Part shown: piece by piece, positions 1 through 5,750 of the stretch
How the letters are laid out: each line of letters opens with the position of its first letter
Position numbering within the stretch: the first letter of the stretch is position 1
NCBI GenBank assembly: GCA_014377915.1
Contig: JACMOT010000504.1
Coordinates: forward strand, 1 to 6,228
Direction of reading: 5' to 3'
Length of the DNA stretch: 6,228 nt
Source of the DNA: Tardiphaga sp.
Lineage (GTDB): Bacteria > Pseudomonadota > Alphaproteobacteria > Rhizobiales > Xanthobacteraceae
Notes under the pieces: model-generated
What the model saw: the letters and a program-made list of their open reading frames with translations, nothing else
Database searches by the model: none
Told to the model about the DNA's origin: nothing
Translations under genes and position numbers: made by a program

Positions 1-402
1 GTCGTCGCGGGTATGCGCGGTGAGGACATGGCTGGCGCCAGCAGCCCGCGCCGCCTTGGCCAGCAGCCGGTAGCGGGCCTCGCGCGCCGCCGCCGGCAGT
101 CCGCTGGCGGGCTTTTCGCCGGTCCAGCGCAGCGTGCGGTGCGGAACTTGGAGGGCGGTGGCCAGCTTCTTGACGTCACGCGCCTCGCGCGCGGCGTCCG
201 GCCGCAGGCCATGGTCGACGGTGACGGCGATCAGTTCCGGTCCGCGCGGGAGCGCGCGGCGCCAGCGAACAGCCAGCCACAGCAGCGCTACCGAGTCGGG
301 GCCGCCGGACACCGCCAAAATCAGCGTCGGGGCCTGCTTCCAGTCGGCGAACAGCTGCTTTGCGTCCTGGGCCGAGACCGGTGATTTATCGTCGTCGGAC
401 AT
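1..402 (-). CDS. tilS: tRNA(Ile)-lysidine synthase TilS, N-terminal part (cut by window edge)
   Basis: TilS is a cytoplasmic enzyme that uses ATP and lysine to convert the wobble cytidine of the CAU-anticodon tRNA-Ile to lysidine, so that it reads AUA rather than AUG. I translated 134 codons from the ATG at 402-400 down to base 1 with no stop. Seen: the N-type ATP-pyrophosphatase P-loop SGGPDS at residues 32-37 after a hydrophobic strand, the VDHGLRPDA segment at about 62-70, the REARYRLL helix at about 108-114, and the start of the AHTxDD motif at 129-134. These occur in the family order. The remainder of the ATPase domain and the C-terminal tRNA-binding domains lie outside the window. An in-frame TGA ten codons upstream of the ATG limits the start; no clear Shine-Dalgarno is visible. 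The gene begins 46 bases after the cpoB stop and probably shares its transcript (inference). The enzyme is normally essential. Confidence 0.93.
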   Translation of the reverse strand, partial: MSDDDKSPVSAQDAKQLFADWKQAPTLILAVSGGPDSVALLWLAVRWRRALPRGPELIAVTVDHGLRPDAAREARDVKKLATALQVPHRTLRWTGEKPASGLPAAAREARYRLLAKAARAAGASHVLTAHTRDD

Positions 403-423
403 GCCCGCACAGCCGGTTCCCGC

Positions 424-440
424 CCCGGATCAGGTCCGGG
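424..440. repeat. Small perfect hairpin between cpoB and tilS
   Basis: Six-base arms CCCGGA (424-429) and TCCGGG (435-440) flank a five-base loop, in the 46-base gap between the cpoB stop and the tilS start. No T-tract follows on the minus strand, so this is unlikely to be an intrinsic terminator. It could affect mRNA stability or tilS translation, or be incidental in GC-rich DNA. Confidence 0.35.
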
Positions 441-448
441 ACTTCCGC

Positions 449-1417
449 CTAGCACTTAACGCGTTTTTGCTCGCGGTCGACGGCCGTTTTCACGCCATTC
501 GACGCCTTCGGATATTTCCGCAGCACCTCGCCGAACGCGGCGCAGGCGGCTTCCTTCTCCTTCAACGCGGCCAGCGACTGGCCGAGCCGCAACAGCGCAT
601 CCGGCGCCTTGGCCGACGTGCCGAACTTGGTGGTGACGCCGAGGAAGGCCTCGGCGGCGTCACGATACTTCTGGCGCTGGTAGAAGCTCTCGCCGAGCCA
701 GTATTGCGAATCCGCGATCTGCGGGTCGGTCGGATATTTCTGCGCGAAGTTGCGCATGGTCTCTTCGGCCAGCGCGTAGTCACGGCGTTGCATGTAGCCG
801 ATGCCGAGGTCGAACTCGTCCTTCGGCGTGGCCCCCGGGGGCAGCGTGGTCAGGCCGCCCGTCGCACCAGATTCACGCGGCAACGGCGCCGCCGCGGCCC
901 GAGGTGCCGCATTGTTGAGGTCGATCGGTTCGCCCGCGCGTCCGACCGGCGCGTTGGCGGCCAGCGGCAACTGGCCGCCGCCGAGTGCGCGCGGCACCCC
1001 GGGCGCGCCCGGATTGGCGCTGGGATCGAAAGCGTCGTTGCGGCGTCCGCCACGCGGCGGCGCCGGGTCCTGCACGATCGGCGCCGGCGCGGCCTGCTGG
1101 TCATAGACCTGCGGCTGAACCGGAACCGGCTGAACGTTCTGCCGTGGCGCCGGTCCGGGCGGCGCGGCGGCTACGTTGGGGCGACCGGCCGGCGGCGCGG
1201 CGGCCTGCGACTGCCGAAGCTGGTCTTCGAGCTGGCGGTTGCGGAACTGGAGCTCTTCATTCTGGCCGGTGAGCTGGCGCAGCTGGCTTTCGAGCTGCTG
1301 GACCCGCACTTCCGGATCGACATCTTCAAGTTGCTGCTGCGCCAAGGCGATAGAGGGTATGGCCAGCGCCGCCGACATCAGCAGCACGCGCGCGAGACTT
1401 TGCAATGGGGATGACAT
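449..1417 (-). CDS. cpoB: Cell division coordinator CpoB (YbgF), periplasmic Tol-Pal-associated TPR protein
   Basis: CpoB is a periplasmic protein that works with the Tol-Pal machinery and, in E. coli, links peptidoglycan synthesis to outer-membrane constriction at the septum. The 322-residue product has a signal peptide at 1-26 with cleavage expected after ALA, and a Gln/Leu-rich coiled coil at about 33-70, the usual trimerising region. An unusually long Pro/Ala/Gly/Gln-rich linker covers about 71-197. A C-terminal TPR region at about 198-322 contains the typical DYALAEETMRNFAQKYP, AQYWLGE-type and RDAAEAF elements. Two cysteines, 292 and the final residue 322, lie in the TPR part. The frame stays open to a TTG at 1516, but the ATG at 1417 is preferred because the signal peptide begins directly there; the 33 extra residues would block it. 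The gene lies downstream of pal beyond a strong terminator, so it probably has its own promoter. TTGACG occurs at 1503-1498, but I saw no convincing -10. Confidence 0.92.
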   Translation of the reverse strand: MSSPLQSLARVLLMSAALAIPSIALAQQQLEDVDPEVRVQQLESQLRQLTGQNEELQFRNRQLEDQLRQSQAAAPPAGRPNVAAAPPGPAPRQNVQPVPVQPQVYDQQAAPAPIVQDPAPPRGGRRNDAFDPSANPGAPGVPRALGGGQLPLAANAPVGRAGEPIDLNNAAPRAAAAPLPRESGATGGLTTLPPGATPKDEFDLGIGYMQRRDYALAEETMRNFAQKYPTDPQIADSQYWLGESFYQRQKYRDAAEAFLGVTTKFGTSAKAPDALLRLGQSLAALKEKEAACAAFGEVLRKYPKASNGVKTAVDREQKRVKC

Positions 1418-1514
1418 GTTGGCCTGACGGTTTTTGCGCCACACGAAAGCGCACCACGTTGAGAACCGTACTACGCCAAAAATGTGACTTTCGACAGCGT
1501 CAAACCTGCGCGTC

Positions 1515-1551
1515 AAAACAAAACCGGCGCCTGCCCGAAGGCGGACGCCGG
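1515..1551 (-). terminator. Rho-independent terminator after pal
   Basis: On the minus strand a 12-bp stem (1551-1540 with 1535-1524) contains one G-U wobble and one C-A mismatch. It closes on a TTCG tetraloop flanked by C and G, the exceptionally stable C(UUCG)G form. It is followed directly by TTTTGTTTT at 1523-1515. It begins 22 bases past the pal stop codon. GC-rich stem, tight loop and T-tract are all seen in the sequence, so this is a textbook intrinsic terminator. It should separate most pal transcription from cpoB. Confidence 0.88.
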
Positions 1552-1573
1552 CTCGCTGATATCAATCCAGCGC

Positions 1574-2068
1574 TCAGGCGCCGGCGTTGAGCACGGTGAC
1601 GGCGCGTCGATTCTGCGACCAGCACGAAATGTCATTACACACCGCGACCGGGCGTTCCTTGCCGTAGGAGATCGTCCGCATCCGGCTGCCATCGATGCCG
1701 CGGGAAGCGAGGAAGGTCTTGACCGACTGGGCGCGACGGGCGCCGAGGGCAATATTGTATTCACGGGTGCCGCGCTCGTCGGCATGGCCCTCGATGGTGA
1801 AGGAATAGCGGTTATAGCTCTGCAGCCACTGCGCCTGCTTCTCCAGGGTCGCGATGGCCTGCGGCGACAGCTCGGTCTGGTCGCTCTCGAAGAAGACGCG
1901 GTCACCGACATTGACCACGAAGTCCTGCTGGCTGCCCGGCGTCGCGGCATTGGCCATCGAACCGTCAGCCCCGAGCGGATTCTTGTTGGCGCACGCGCCC
2001 ATCGACAGCGCCACGGCAAGCACCGCGGCCAGTTTTAATCCCTGGAGGATACGCATCTGATGTTTCAT
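1574..2068 (-). CDS. pal: Peptidoglycan-associated lipoprotein Pal
   Basis: Pal is an outer-membrane lipoprotein that binds peptidoglycan non-covalently and is captured or released by TolB as TolQRA uses the proton-motive force. The 164-residue product matches the family length. It has a lipoprotein signal (residues 1-25: basic start, hydrophobic LAAVLAVALSMGA) and lipobox cysteine C26, followed by a short disordered tether. The OmpA-like domain runs from about 48 to 161. Hallmarks are FFESDQTELSP (59-69), EGHADERGTREYN (93-105) and LGARRAQSV (108-116), with D97 and R111/R112 the expected diaminopimelate-binding region, then ISYGKERP (133-140) and NRRAVTV (153-159). Cysteines 144 and 149 form an extra pair typical of alphaproteobacterial versions (recalled, not checked). 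The ATG at 2068 is chosen because GGAGG lies seven bases upstream; the frame extends to 2089, and an internal ATG at 2056 lacks this spacing. The gene ends at an intrinsic terminator. tolB is 3.7 kb upstream instead of adjacent. Confidence 0.96.
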   Translation of the reverse strand: MKHQMRILQGLKLAAVLAVALSMGACANKNPLGADGSMANAATPGSQQDFVVNVGDRVFFESDQTELSPQAIATLEKQAQWLQSYNRYSFTIEGHADERGTREYNIALGARRAQSVKTFLASRGIDGSRMRTISYGKERPVAVCNDISCWSQNRRAVTVLNAGA

Positions 2069-2075
2069 TCGGGAG

Positions 2076-2080
2076 CCTCC
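2076..2080 (-). promoter_or_regulatory. Shine-Dalgarno sequence of pal
   Basis: GGAGG on the minus strand, seven bases before the ATG at 2068-2066. This is the clearest ribosome-binding site in the window. It decides the pal start against the frame's earlier codon at 2089 and the internal ATG at 2056. Confidence 0.85.
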
Positions 2081-2123
2081 AACGCTCACGCTTTTTCCGA
2101 CTGTCTTCGGTCTACAGGGCGTT

Positions 2124-2147
2124 GGTTAAGCGAACGTTCCGTCAACC
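2124..2147. repeat. Imperfect 24-bp palindrome in the pal leader
   Basis: The element is centred between 2135 and 2136. Nine of twelve positions per arm are complementary: core GAACGTTC at 2132-2139, with outer GGTT (2124-2127) and AACC (2144-2147). It lies 56-79 bases upstream of the pal ATG and overlaps a TTGACG (-35-like) hexamer read on the minus strand at 2145-2140. No good -10 was found at the proper distance. A dimeric repressor or activator operator is possible; this is inference. Confidence 0.35.
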
Positions 2148-2195
2148 TTGATGAAGTGTTGCCAAAGCCGATCAAATGCCACAGGTCACCCAAAA

Positions 2196-2219
2196 GCAAC
2201 CGCATGGTTAATGGGTTGC
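2196..2219. repeat. Inverted repeat GCAACC-N12-GGTTGC in the gap upstream of pal
   Basis: Perfect 6-bp arms at 2196-2201 and 2214-2219 are separated by 12 bases, about 130-150 bases upstream of the pal start. The geometry is operator-like, but arms this short occur often by chance. Confidence 0.25.
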
Positions 2220-2250
2220 AAATGTGGCGTCACGGTGAAGTCAGGTCGCC

Positions 2251-2264
2251 GGAAACGCGTTTCC
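2251..2264. repeat. Perfect 14-bp palindrome GGAAACGCGTTTCC
   Basis: Two uninterrupted 7-base half-sites (2251-2257, 2258-2264) are perfectly complementary, in the 260-base non-coding stretch between the acyltransferase-like gene and pal. With no loop and no T-tract it does not look like a terminator; a binding site for a dimeric regulator fits better. About 0.4 such 14-bp palindromes would be expected by chance in a sequence this long, so significance is modest. Confidence 0.4.
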
Positions 2265-2328
2265 CAGGCCATTTGTCCACCTGCTCTTGCGAACTGCCGT
2301 CGGACAGCGCACCGGCGGGTGAAATCCG

Positions 2329-3078
2329 TCAACGGCCCGAGCTGGTGGCAGGCATCACCGCGACCATCGACTCCACCGGGAACTCGGGCCCGCTCAGCGC
2401 CGGCGAGGCATGCAGGTTTTTGCGTTCGAACAGCATGCGCCGCTCGAAGTAGCTGGAACGGAAATACGGATAGCGGGCGAAAACCTTTTCGCGCAGCGCC
2501 GGATAATCGACCGCCATCAGCGCCAGCGGCTTGGTCAGCGTCGGATAGGGCCGCGGCGGGCATAATGGTTCGTGCAGGAAGACGCGGCGGTAAAATGCCT
2601 GATGCTCGGCCCGCGCGGTGGCGGTACCGATATCGGCGTTAAAATAAGAGCACGCCACATAGGCCAGACGCAGCGTCATGTAAGGCAGATGCGGCAGCCG
2701 CTGATTGGGATCGGCCACGAAACGGTTCGGATCCACGATCGTCTTGCCGCGCGCCAGTTCGGGCAACAGAATATCGGGAAAGGCGTCCACCGCCGGCGAG
2801 TCGGGATGATCGGGCGAGGCCACGCTGATGCGCAGCGAACTGGCCAACGTGCCATCGACGAAGATGCCGAACACCCAGGAATGCGATGACTCGTCGAAGC
2901 GGTCGGTCAGCCGGCGGTCCGGCCGCGGCTCGATCGCCCCTTCGTGAAGATAGGCCCGGTATCGCAGTTCGTAGATCGCTTCCTTCTCGGCCTCGGTCTC
3001 GGCCAACCGGTAATCAACCCGGTCCAGAAGTTCGCTGCCGTGACCAATGAAGCCGCTTATCGTTTCAACCGCAGCCAT
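2329..3078 (-). CDS. GNAT-fold protein of the FeeM / N-acyl amino acid synthase-like family
   Basis: The protein has 249 residues and no signal peptide or membrane segment, so it is probably cytoplasmic. The pattern resembles the GNAT-type enzymes that transfer a long-chain acyl group from acyl-ACP, namely FeeM (N-acyl-tyrosine synthase) and the related LuxI/autoinducer synthases. Seen: an N-terminal LRYRAYLHEGAI segment (38-49), a D-rich loop with DRFDESSHSWVFGIF (59-73), the strand GTLASSLRI (76-84), then IVDPNRFVADPNQR (114-127), matching the position of the conserved E/D-x-x-RF-x-x-D element. ARAEHQAFYRRVFL (155-168) resembles the 'R-x-FY' helix of the family. The amino acceptor and acyl chain cannot be read from the sequence. 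The ATG at 3078 is chosen because AAAGG lies six bases upstream; a GTG at 3093 is the alternative. The gene follows the GGDEF-EAL gene by 131 bases in the same direction. Family call is fairly firm; reaction is inferred. Confidence 0.75.
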   Translation of the reverse strand: MAAVETISGFIGHGSELLDRVDYRLAETEAEKEAIYELRYRAYLHEGAIEPRPDRRLTDRFDESSHSWVFGIFVDGTLASSLRISVASPDHPDSPAVDAFPDILLPELARGKTIVDPNRFVADPNQRLPHLPYMTLRLAYVACSYFNADIGTATARAEHQAFYRRVFLHEPLCPPRPYPTLTKPLALMAVDYPALREKVFARYPYFRSSYFERRMLFERKNLHASPALSGPEFPVESMVAVMPATSSGR

Positions 3079-3107
3079 GCCCGGCCTTTCCACGCGTATC
3101 TACTCAC

Positions 3108-3122
3108 CTAACGAAAGGTTAA
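3108..3122. promoter_or_regulatory. CtrA-like site upstream of the acyltransferase-like gene
   Basis: CTAA at 3108-3111 and TTAA at 3119-3122 are separated by exactly seven bases (minus strand TTAA-N7-TTAG). The CtrA consensus in alphaproteobacteria is TTAA-N7-TTAA, so seven of eight fixed positions match. The site is about 30-45 bases upstream of the preferred ATG and overlaps the -10 of the candidate promoter, a geometry that would suit repression. The match is short and could be chance. Confidence 0.35.
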
Positions 3123-3143
3123 TAGTTTCCTATTGTAAGTCAA
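3116..3143 (-). promoter_or_regulatory. Candidate sigma-70-type promoter of the acyltransferase-like gene
   Basis: On the minus strand TTGACT (3143-3138) is followed after 16 bases by TAACCT (3121-3116). The -35 matches five of six consensus bases, and the -10 keeps the most conserved T1, A2 and T6. It is placed about 40 bases before the ATG at 3078. The surrounding stretch, about 3100-3180, is AT-richer than the genes. A start site here would make the gene independent of the GGDEF-EAL gene upstream. Confidence 0.35.
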
Positions 3144-3159
3144 AGGAGTCGACCTATTA

Positions 3160-3169
3160 GGGTTAACCC
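3160..3169. repeat. 10-bp palindrome GGGTTAACCC
   Basis: A perfect palindrome in the gap between the GGDEF-EAL stop and the acyltransferase-like gene, 17 bases upstream of the candidate -35. It may be an activator or repressor site, but a 10-bp palindrome is expected several times in a window of this size. Confidence 0.25.
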
Positions 3170-3209
3170 CTCCCAAATTTGCAACCACAGGCAGAACTTC
3201 GTCGTTGGT

Positions 3210-5555
3210 TCAAGCTTTGCCGGCTGATGAACGTGCCGACCTGGAAAGCAGCTCATCCGGCTGACGGCCGTGCGAGGCGTTCAGCAATTGACGGACGCGT
3301 GTCGCCGGGACCGGACGGCTGAATAGAAAGCCCTGTGCCTCGGTGACCGTCCCGTCGGCGCTGATCAGTTCGAGCTGTTCATTGGTCTCGATTCCCTCGA
3401 CGACCACCGACATACCGAGATCGGCGCTGAGCCGGGCTACGCCGCGCAGCAGCGTCAGCGGCCGATCGGTATCGATGCCCTCAAGGAACGAACGGTCGAT
3501 TTTGACTTTCTGCAACGGAAAGTTGTGAAGATAGCTGAGGCTGGAATAGCCGGTGCCGAAATCATCCAGCGAAATCCGGCAACCTGCCGCGTGCAACTGC
3601 GACAGCGCATCATGAGTCCATTTGGTATTCTTCAACAATGACGACTCGGTGATCTCGATTTCAAGACGGTTCGCCGGCAGTCCCGACACCTCGAGCGCGT
3701 AGCGTACCTCGCTGAGGATGTCGCGCTGATGAAACTGTTGCGACGAGAAATTGACGGCGACGCTGACGGCGTCCGGCCACTTCATACATTCCATGCAGGC
3801 TTTGCGCAGGATCCAGCGACCGAGATCGACGATCAACCCCATATCCTCGGCGACCGGAATGATATCGACGGGCGACACGGCGCCGCGAACTGGATGGTTC
3901 CAGCGTAGCAAGGCTTCGCAGGTCGATATCCGGCCCGACCTCAAATTGACCAGCGGCTGATAATAAAGCTCGAATTCTTCATTGGCGAGCGCCTTGCGCA
4001 GGTCCAGTTCCAGGACCCGGCGCGCTTCCACGGTTTGCGCCATCTCGTCGCGGAAGAAGCAGAACGTGCCGCGCCCCGAGGCTTTGGCGCGATACAGCGC
4101 CATATCGGCGTTCTTCAGCAATCCGTCAGCGCCGACGCCCGGCTGCGTCATGGCGATGCCGACGCTGGCACCGATTTCGACCTGATGGTTATCGACTTCG
4201 TAGCGTTCGCTGAGCCGCTCGACGATCCGTCGCGCCAGATCGGCGGCGTCGTGATTTGTCTTGATGCCGCGCTGGAACACAACGAACTCGTCGCCACCGA
4301 AACGCGCAACGAAATCATCCTTGCGCAGCAGTTCCCGCATCCGGTCGGCAACCATGCACAGCAACTGGTCACCGCAGGGATGACCCAGCGTGTCATTCAC
4401 CTGCTTGAACTGATCGAGATCCACAAACAGCAGCGCGGCGAGCGACGAATCCTCGGCGCTTTTAAGCATTTTCCCAATTTCTTTGCGGAAGCTGACGCGG
4501 TTGGGAAGGCCCGTCAGTTCGTCAAACCTGGCCATATGGCTGATCAACGCTTCGGAATTACGCCGCTCCGTGACGTCCTCGACCAGAACCACGGTGCCGC
4601 CGCCGACCATCGGCTGAAATCGCCACGACAAGGCGCGCTCGTTATCCTGCGAACGATCGAGCGTGGTGATCTGAGCAGGTTTCGAACTCTCGATTTCCAC
4701 GATGATCGTGGTCCCACTCGTCTGCGACAGCGAGCCCGCCTTGACGAACGCCGCGATCATCTCACGCAGGCTGTCGCCGCGGCGAACCAGATTGCCGCCG
4801 CAGCCCATCATCTGGTTGAAGTGATTGTTGATGACGGCAAGGCGCCCGTCCGCTCCAAACATGCAGAGCCCGTTCGGCATGTTGTTAAGCGCGGTGTCGA
4901 ACTGCCCCGCCAGCGCGGCGGCGCGTTCGGTTTCGGTAAGCGCCTTGACGAAGATTTCGTGCAGATTGAGATTGATCAGCCGAAGTCCGACAAAGAACAG
5001 CACCAGCAGGCCGGCCAGAGCGACGTAATAAGGGTCGCCACGCAATGCGAGGGCGATCGACATCGGCGCCGTGGCATTGATGATATGCGCCTGGATGATC
5101 TCGGGGCGGCCGTAATTGCGACCGACGCTGGCCGCGATGTAACCGATCGTGACCGCCGTACACACCATGTGCGCCACCGGATCATCGCTGCCCATCAGGA
5201 CAATGAAACACCAGATGCCGAGCGAAGCGGCATAGAGGTCGGCGCCGATCTTGTAGCGCGGTTCCCACCATGCGGCCCGTTCCGGCGTCAGCGGCGAGCC
5301 GCGCCGTTCGCGTTCATAGATATGCATCTGGATCGCACGCGCGCCGCCGACGGCGACGATAAGCAGGGCACACGGCCAGAGCAGGACGTTGCCGGTTTTC
5401 CAGACGGTCATGACCGCGCCGACGGCAGCGCAAAGCGTTCCGGCCAGCGCCGGCGCGGCGTTCTGGAAAAGCGAGTTCACCAACGCGGCATAGATGCTGG
5501 GTGGCAGCATCTTGTCGTCAGGGTAGGTCTCGGGCTCAACCAATCGCATCAGCAC
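3210..5555 (-). CDS. Membrane-anchored GGDEF-EAL cyclic-di-GMP diguanylate cyclase/phosphodiesterase
   Basis: The 781-residue inner-membrane signalling protein should make c-di-GMP from two GTP (GGDEF) and hydrolyse it to pGpG (EAL). Five to six hydrophobic segments lie at about 36-52, 58-75, 104-121, 129-145, 158-172 and 176-194, followed by a helical linker. A PAS-like domain (about 218-328) begins FDTALNNMPNGLCMFGADG. The GGDEF domain (about 340-503) has DELTGLPNR, VDLDQFKQVND, the intact RFGGDEF signature (GGDEF 420-424) and an RxxD inhibitory site (R411-D414) five residues before it. The EAL domain (about 512-760) has EALLRW (547-552), N602, E634, D664-D665 in DDFGTGYSS, K685 in KIDRSF, E720 in EGIE and Q741. 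All the usual metal and catalytic positions are present, so neither domain looks degenerate. The frame opens at GTG 5555; ATG at 5549 and ATG at 5510 are alternatives, none with a clear Shine-Dalgarno. The sensed ligand is unknown. Confidence 0.92.
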   Translation of the reverse strand: MLMRLVEPETYPDDKMLPPSIYAALVNSLFQNAAPALAGTLCAAVGAVMTVWKTGNVLLWPCALLIVAVGGARAIQMHIYERERRGSPLTPERAAWWEPRYKIGADLYAASLGIWCFIVLMGSDDPVAHMVCTAVTIGYIAASVGRNYGRPEIIQAHIINATAPMSIALALRGDPYYVALAGLLVLFFVGLRLINLNLHEIFVKALTETERAAALAGQFDTALNNMPNGLCMFGADGRLAVINNHFNQMMGCGGNLVRRGDSLREMIAAFVKAGSLSQTSGTTIIVEIESSKPAQITTLDRSQDNERALSWRFQPMVGGGTVVLVEDVTERRNSEALISHMARFDELTGLPNRVSFRKEIGKMLKSAEDSSLAALLFVDLDQFKQVNDTLGHPCGDQLLCMVADRMRELLRKDDFVARFGGDEFVVFQRGIKTNHDAADLARRIVERLSERYEVDNHQVEIGASVGIAMTQPGVGADGLLKNADMALYRAKASGRGTFCFFRDEMAQTVEARRVLELDLRKALANEEFELYYQPLVNLRSGRISTCEALLRWNHPVRGAVSPVDIIPVAEDMGLIVDLGRWILRKACMECMKWPDAVSVAVNFSSQQFHQRDILSEVRYALEVSGLPANRLEIEITESSLLKNTKWTHDALSQLHAAGCRISLDDFGTGYSSLSYLHNFPLQKVKIDRSFLEGIDTDRPLTLLRGVARLSADLGMSVVVEGIETNEQLELISADGTVTEAQGFLFSRPVPATRVRQLLNASHGRQPDELLSRSARSSAGKA

Positions 5556-5610
5556 ACGCCGTTCGTTCGATATCCGACGCTCGAAGATACCTGCGGGTCG
5601 TGAAGTCTTC

Positions 5611-5631
5611 TTAACCGAAGATCGTTAACCG
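5611..5631. repeat. Direct repeat of TTAACCG with 14-base period
   Basis: TTAACCG occurs at 5611-5617 and 5625-5631, 56-76 bases upstream of the first possible start of the GGDEF-EAL gene. The TTAA cores are separated by 10 bases, not the 7 of a canonical CtrA box. It could be a pair of half-sites for a regulator of that gene; evidence is positional only. Confidence 0.3.
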
Positions 5632-5694
5632 GATGTTGAGTCCCGCTTATCGTTTGCAAAATTGGCTTTATTTTCAGCGCAGTAGGCAAGTATT

Positions 5695-5718
5695 GCCGGT
5701 GCGGCAGAGCGCACCGGC
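5695..5718. terminator. Hairpin downstream of tolB, possible terminator without T-tract
   Basis: A perfect 9-bp stem GCCGGTGCG / CGCACCGGC (5695-5703 and 5710-5718) with a six-base loop begins 32 bases after the tolB stop. On the minus strand it is followed by AATACTTGCC, not a run of T, so it lacks the release signal of an intrinsic terminator. It may protect the 3' end of the tolB message or reduce read-through into the GGDEF-EAL gene. Confidence 0.45.
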
Positions 5719-5750
5719 CAAGCCCTCAAGCCATTACGGACAGGATCTGT

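Noticed and set aside
134..1414. 426-codon open frame on the plus strand across tilS and cpoB
   Set aside because: It is antisense to two confidently recognised genes, is Arg/Gly/Leu-rich with no recognisable domain, and is expected from the codon bias of GC-rich genes on the other strand.
1418..1516. N-terminal extension of CpoB from the TTG at 1516
   Set aside because: It would put 33 residues before an obvious signal peptide that starts at the ATG at 1417, and its first codons overlap the pal terminator tail.
2060..2452. Plus-strand 130-codon frame covering the pal upstream gap
   Set aside because: It overlaps the 3' end of the acyltransferase-like gene in antisense, has no clear ribosome site and no recognisable protein features.
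2186..2563. Minus-strand 125-codon frame overlapping the end of the acyltransferase-like gene
   Set aside because: It is an alternate frame of that gene running on into the non-coding gap, with no motifs.
2329..3078. Calling the GNAT protein a LuxI acyl-homoserine-lactone synthase
   Set aside because: The motif order fits the wider FeeM-like group better, the length of 249 exceeds typical LuxI proteins, and no LuxR partner or lux-box is visible.
3160..3169. Terminator after the GGDEF-EAL gene based on GGGTTAACCC
   Set aside because: The palindrome has no loop and no T-tract follows it on the minus strand.
4035..5603. 522-codon open frame on the plus strand opposite the GGDEF-EAL gene
   Set aside because: It is a mirror of the codon use of the real gene; its translation shows no known motif, while the minus strand encodes complete GGDEF and EAL signatures.
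5611..5628. CtrA box upstream of the GGDEF-EAL gene
   Set aside because: The two TTAA cores are 10 bases apart, not 7, so they do not fit the CtrA site.
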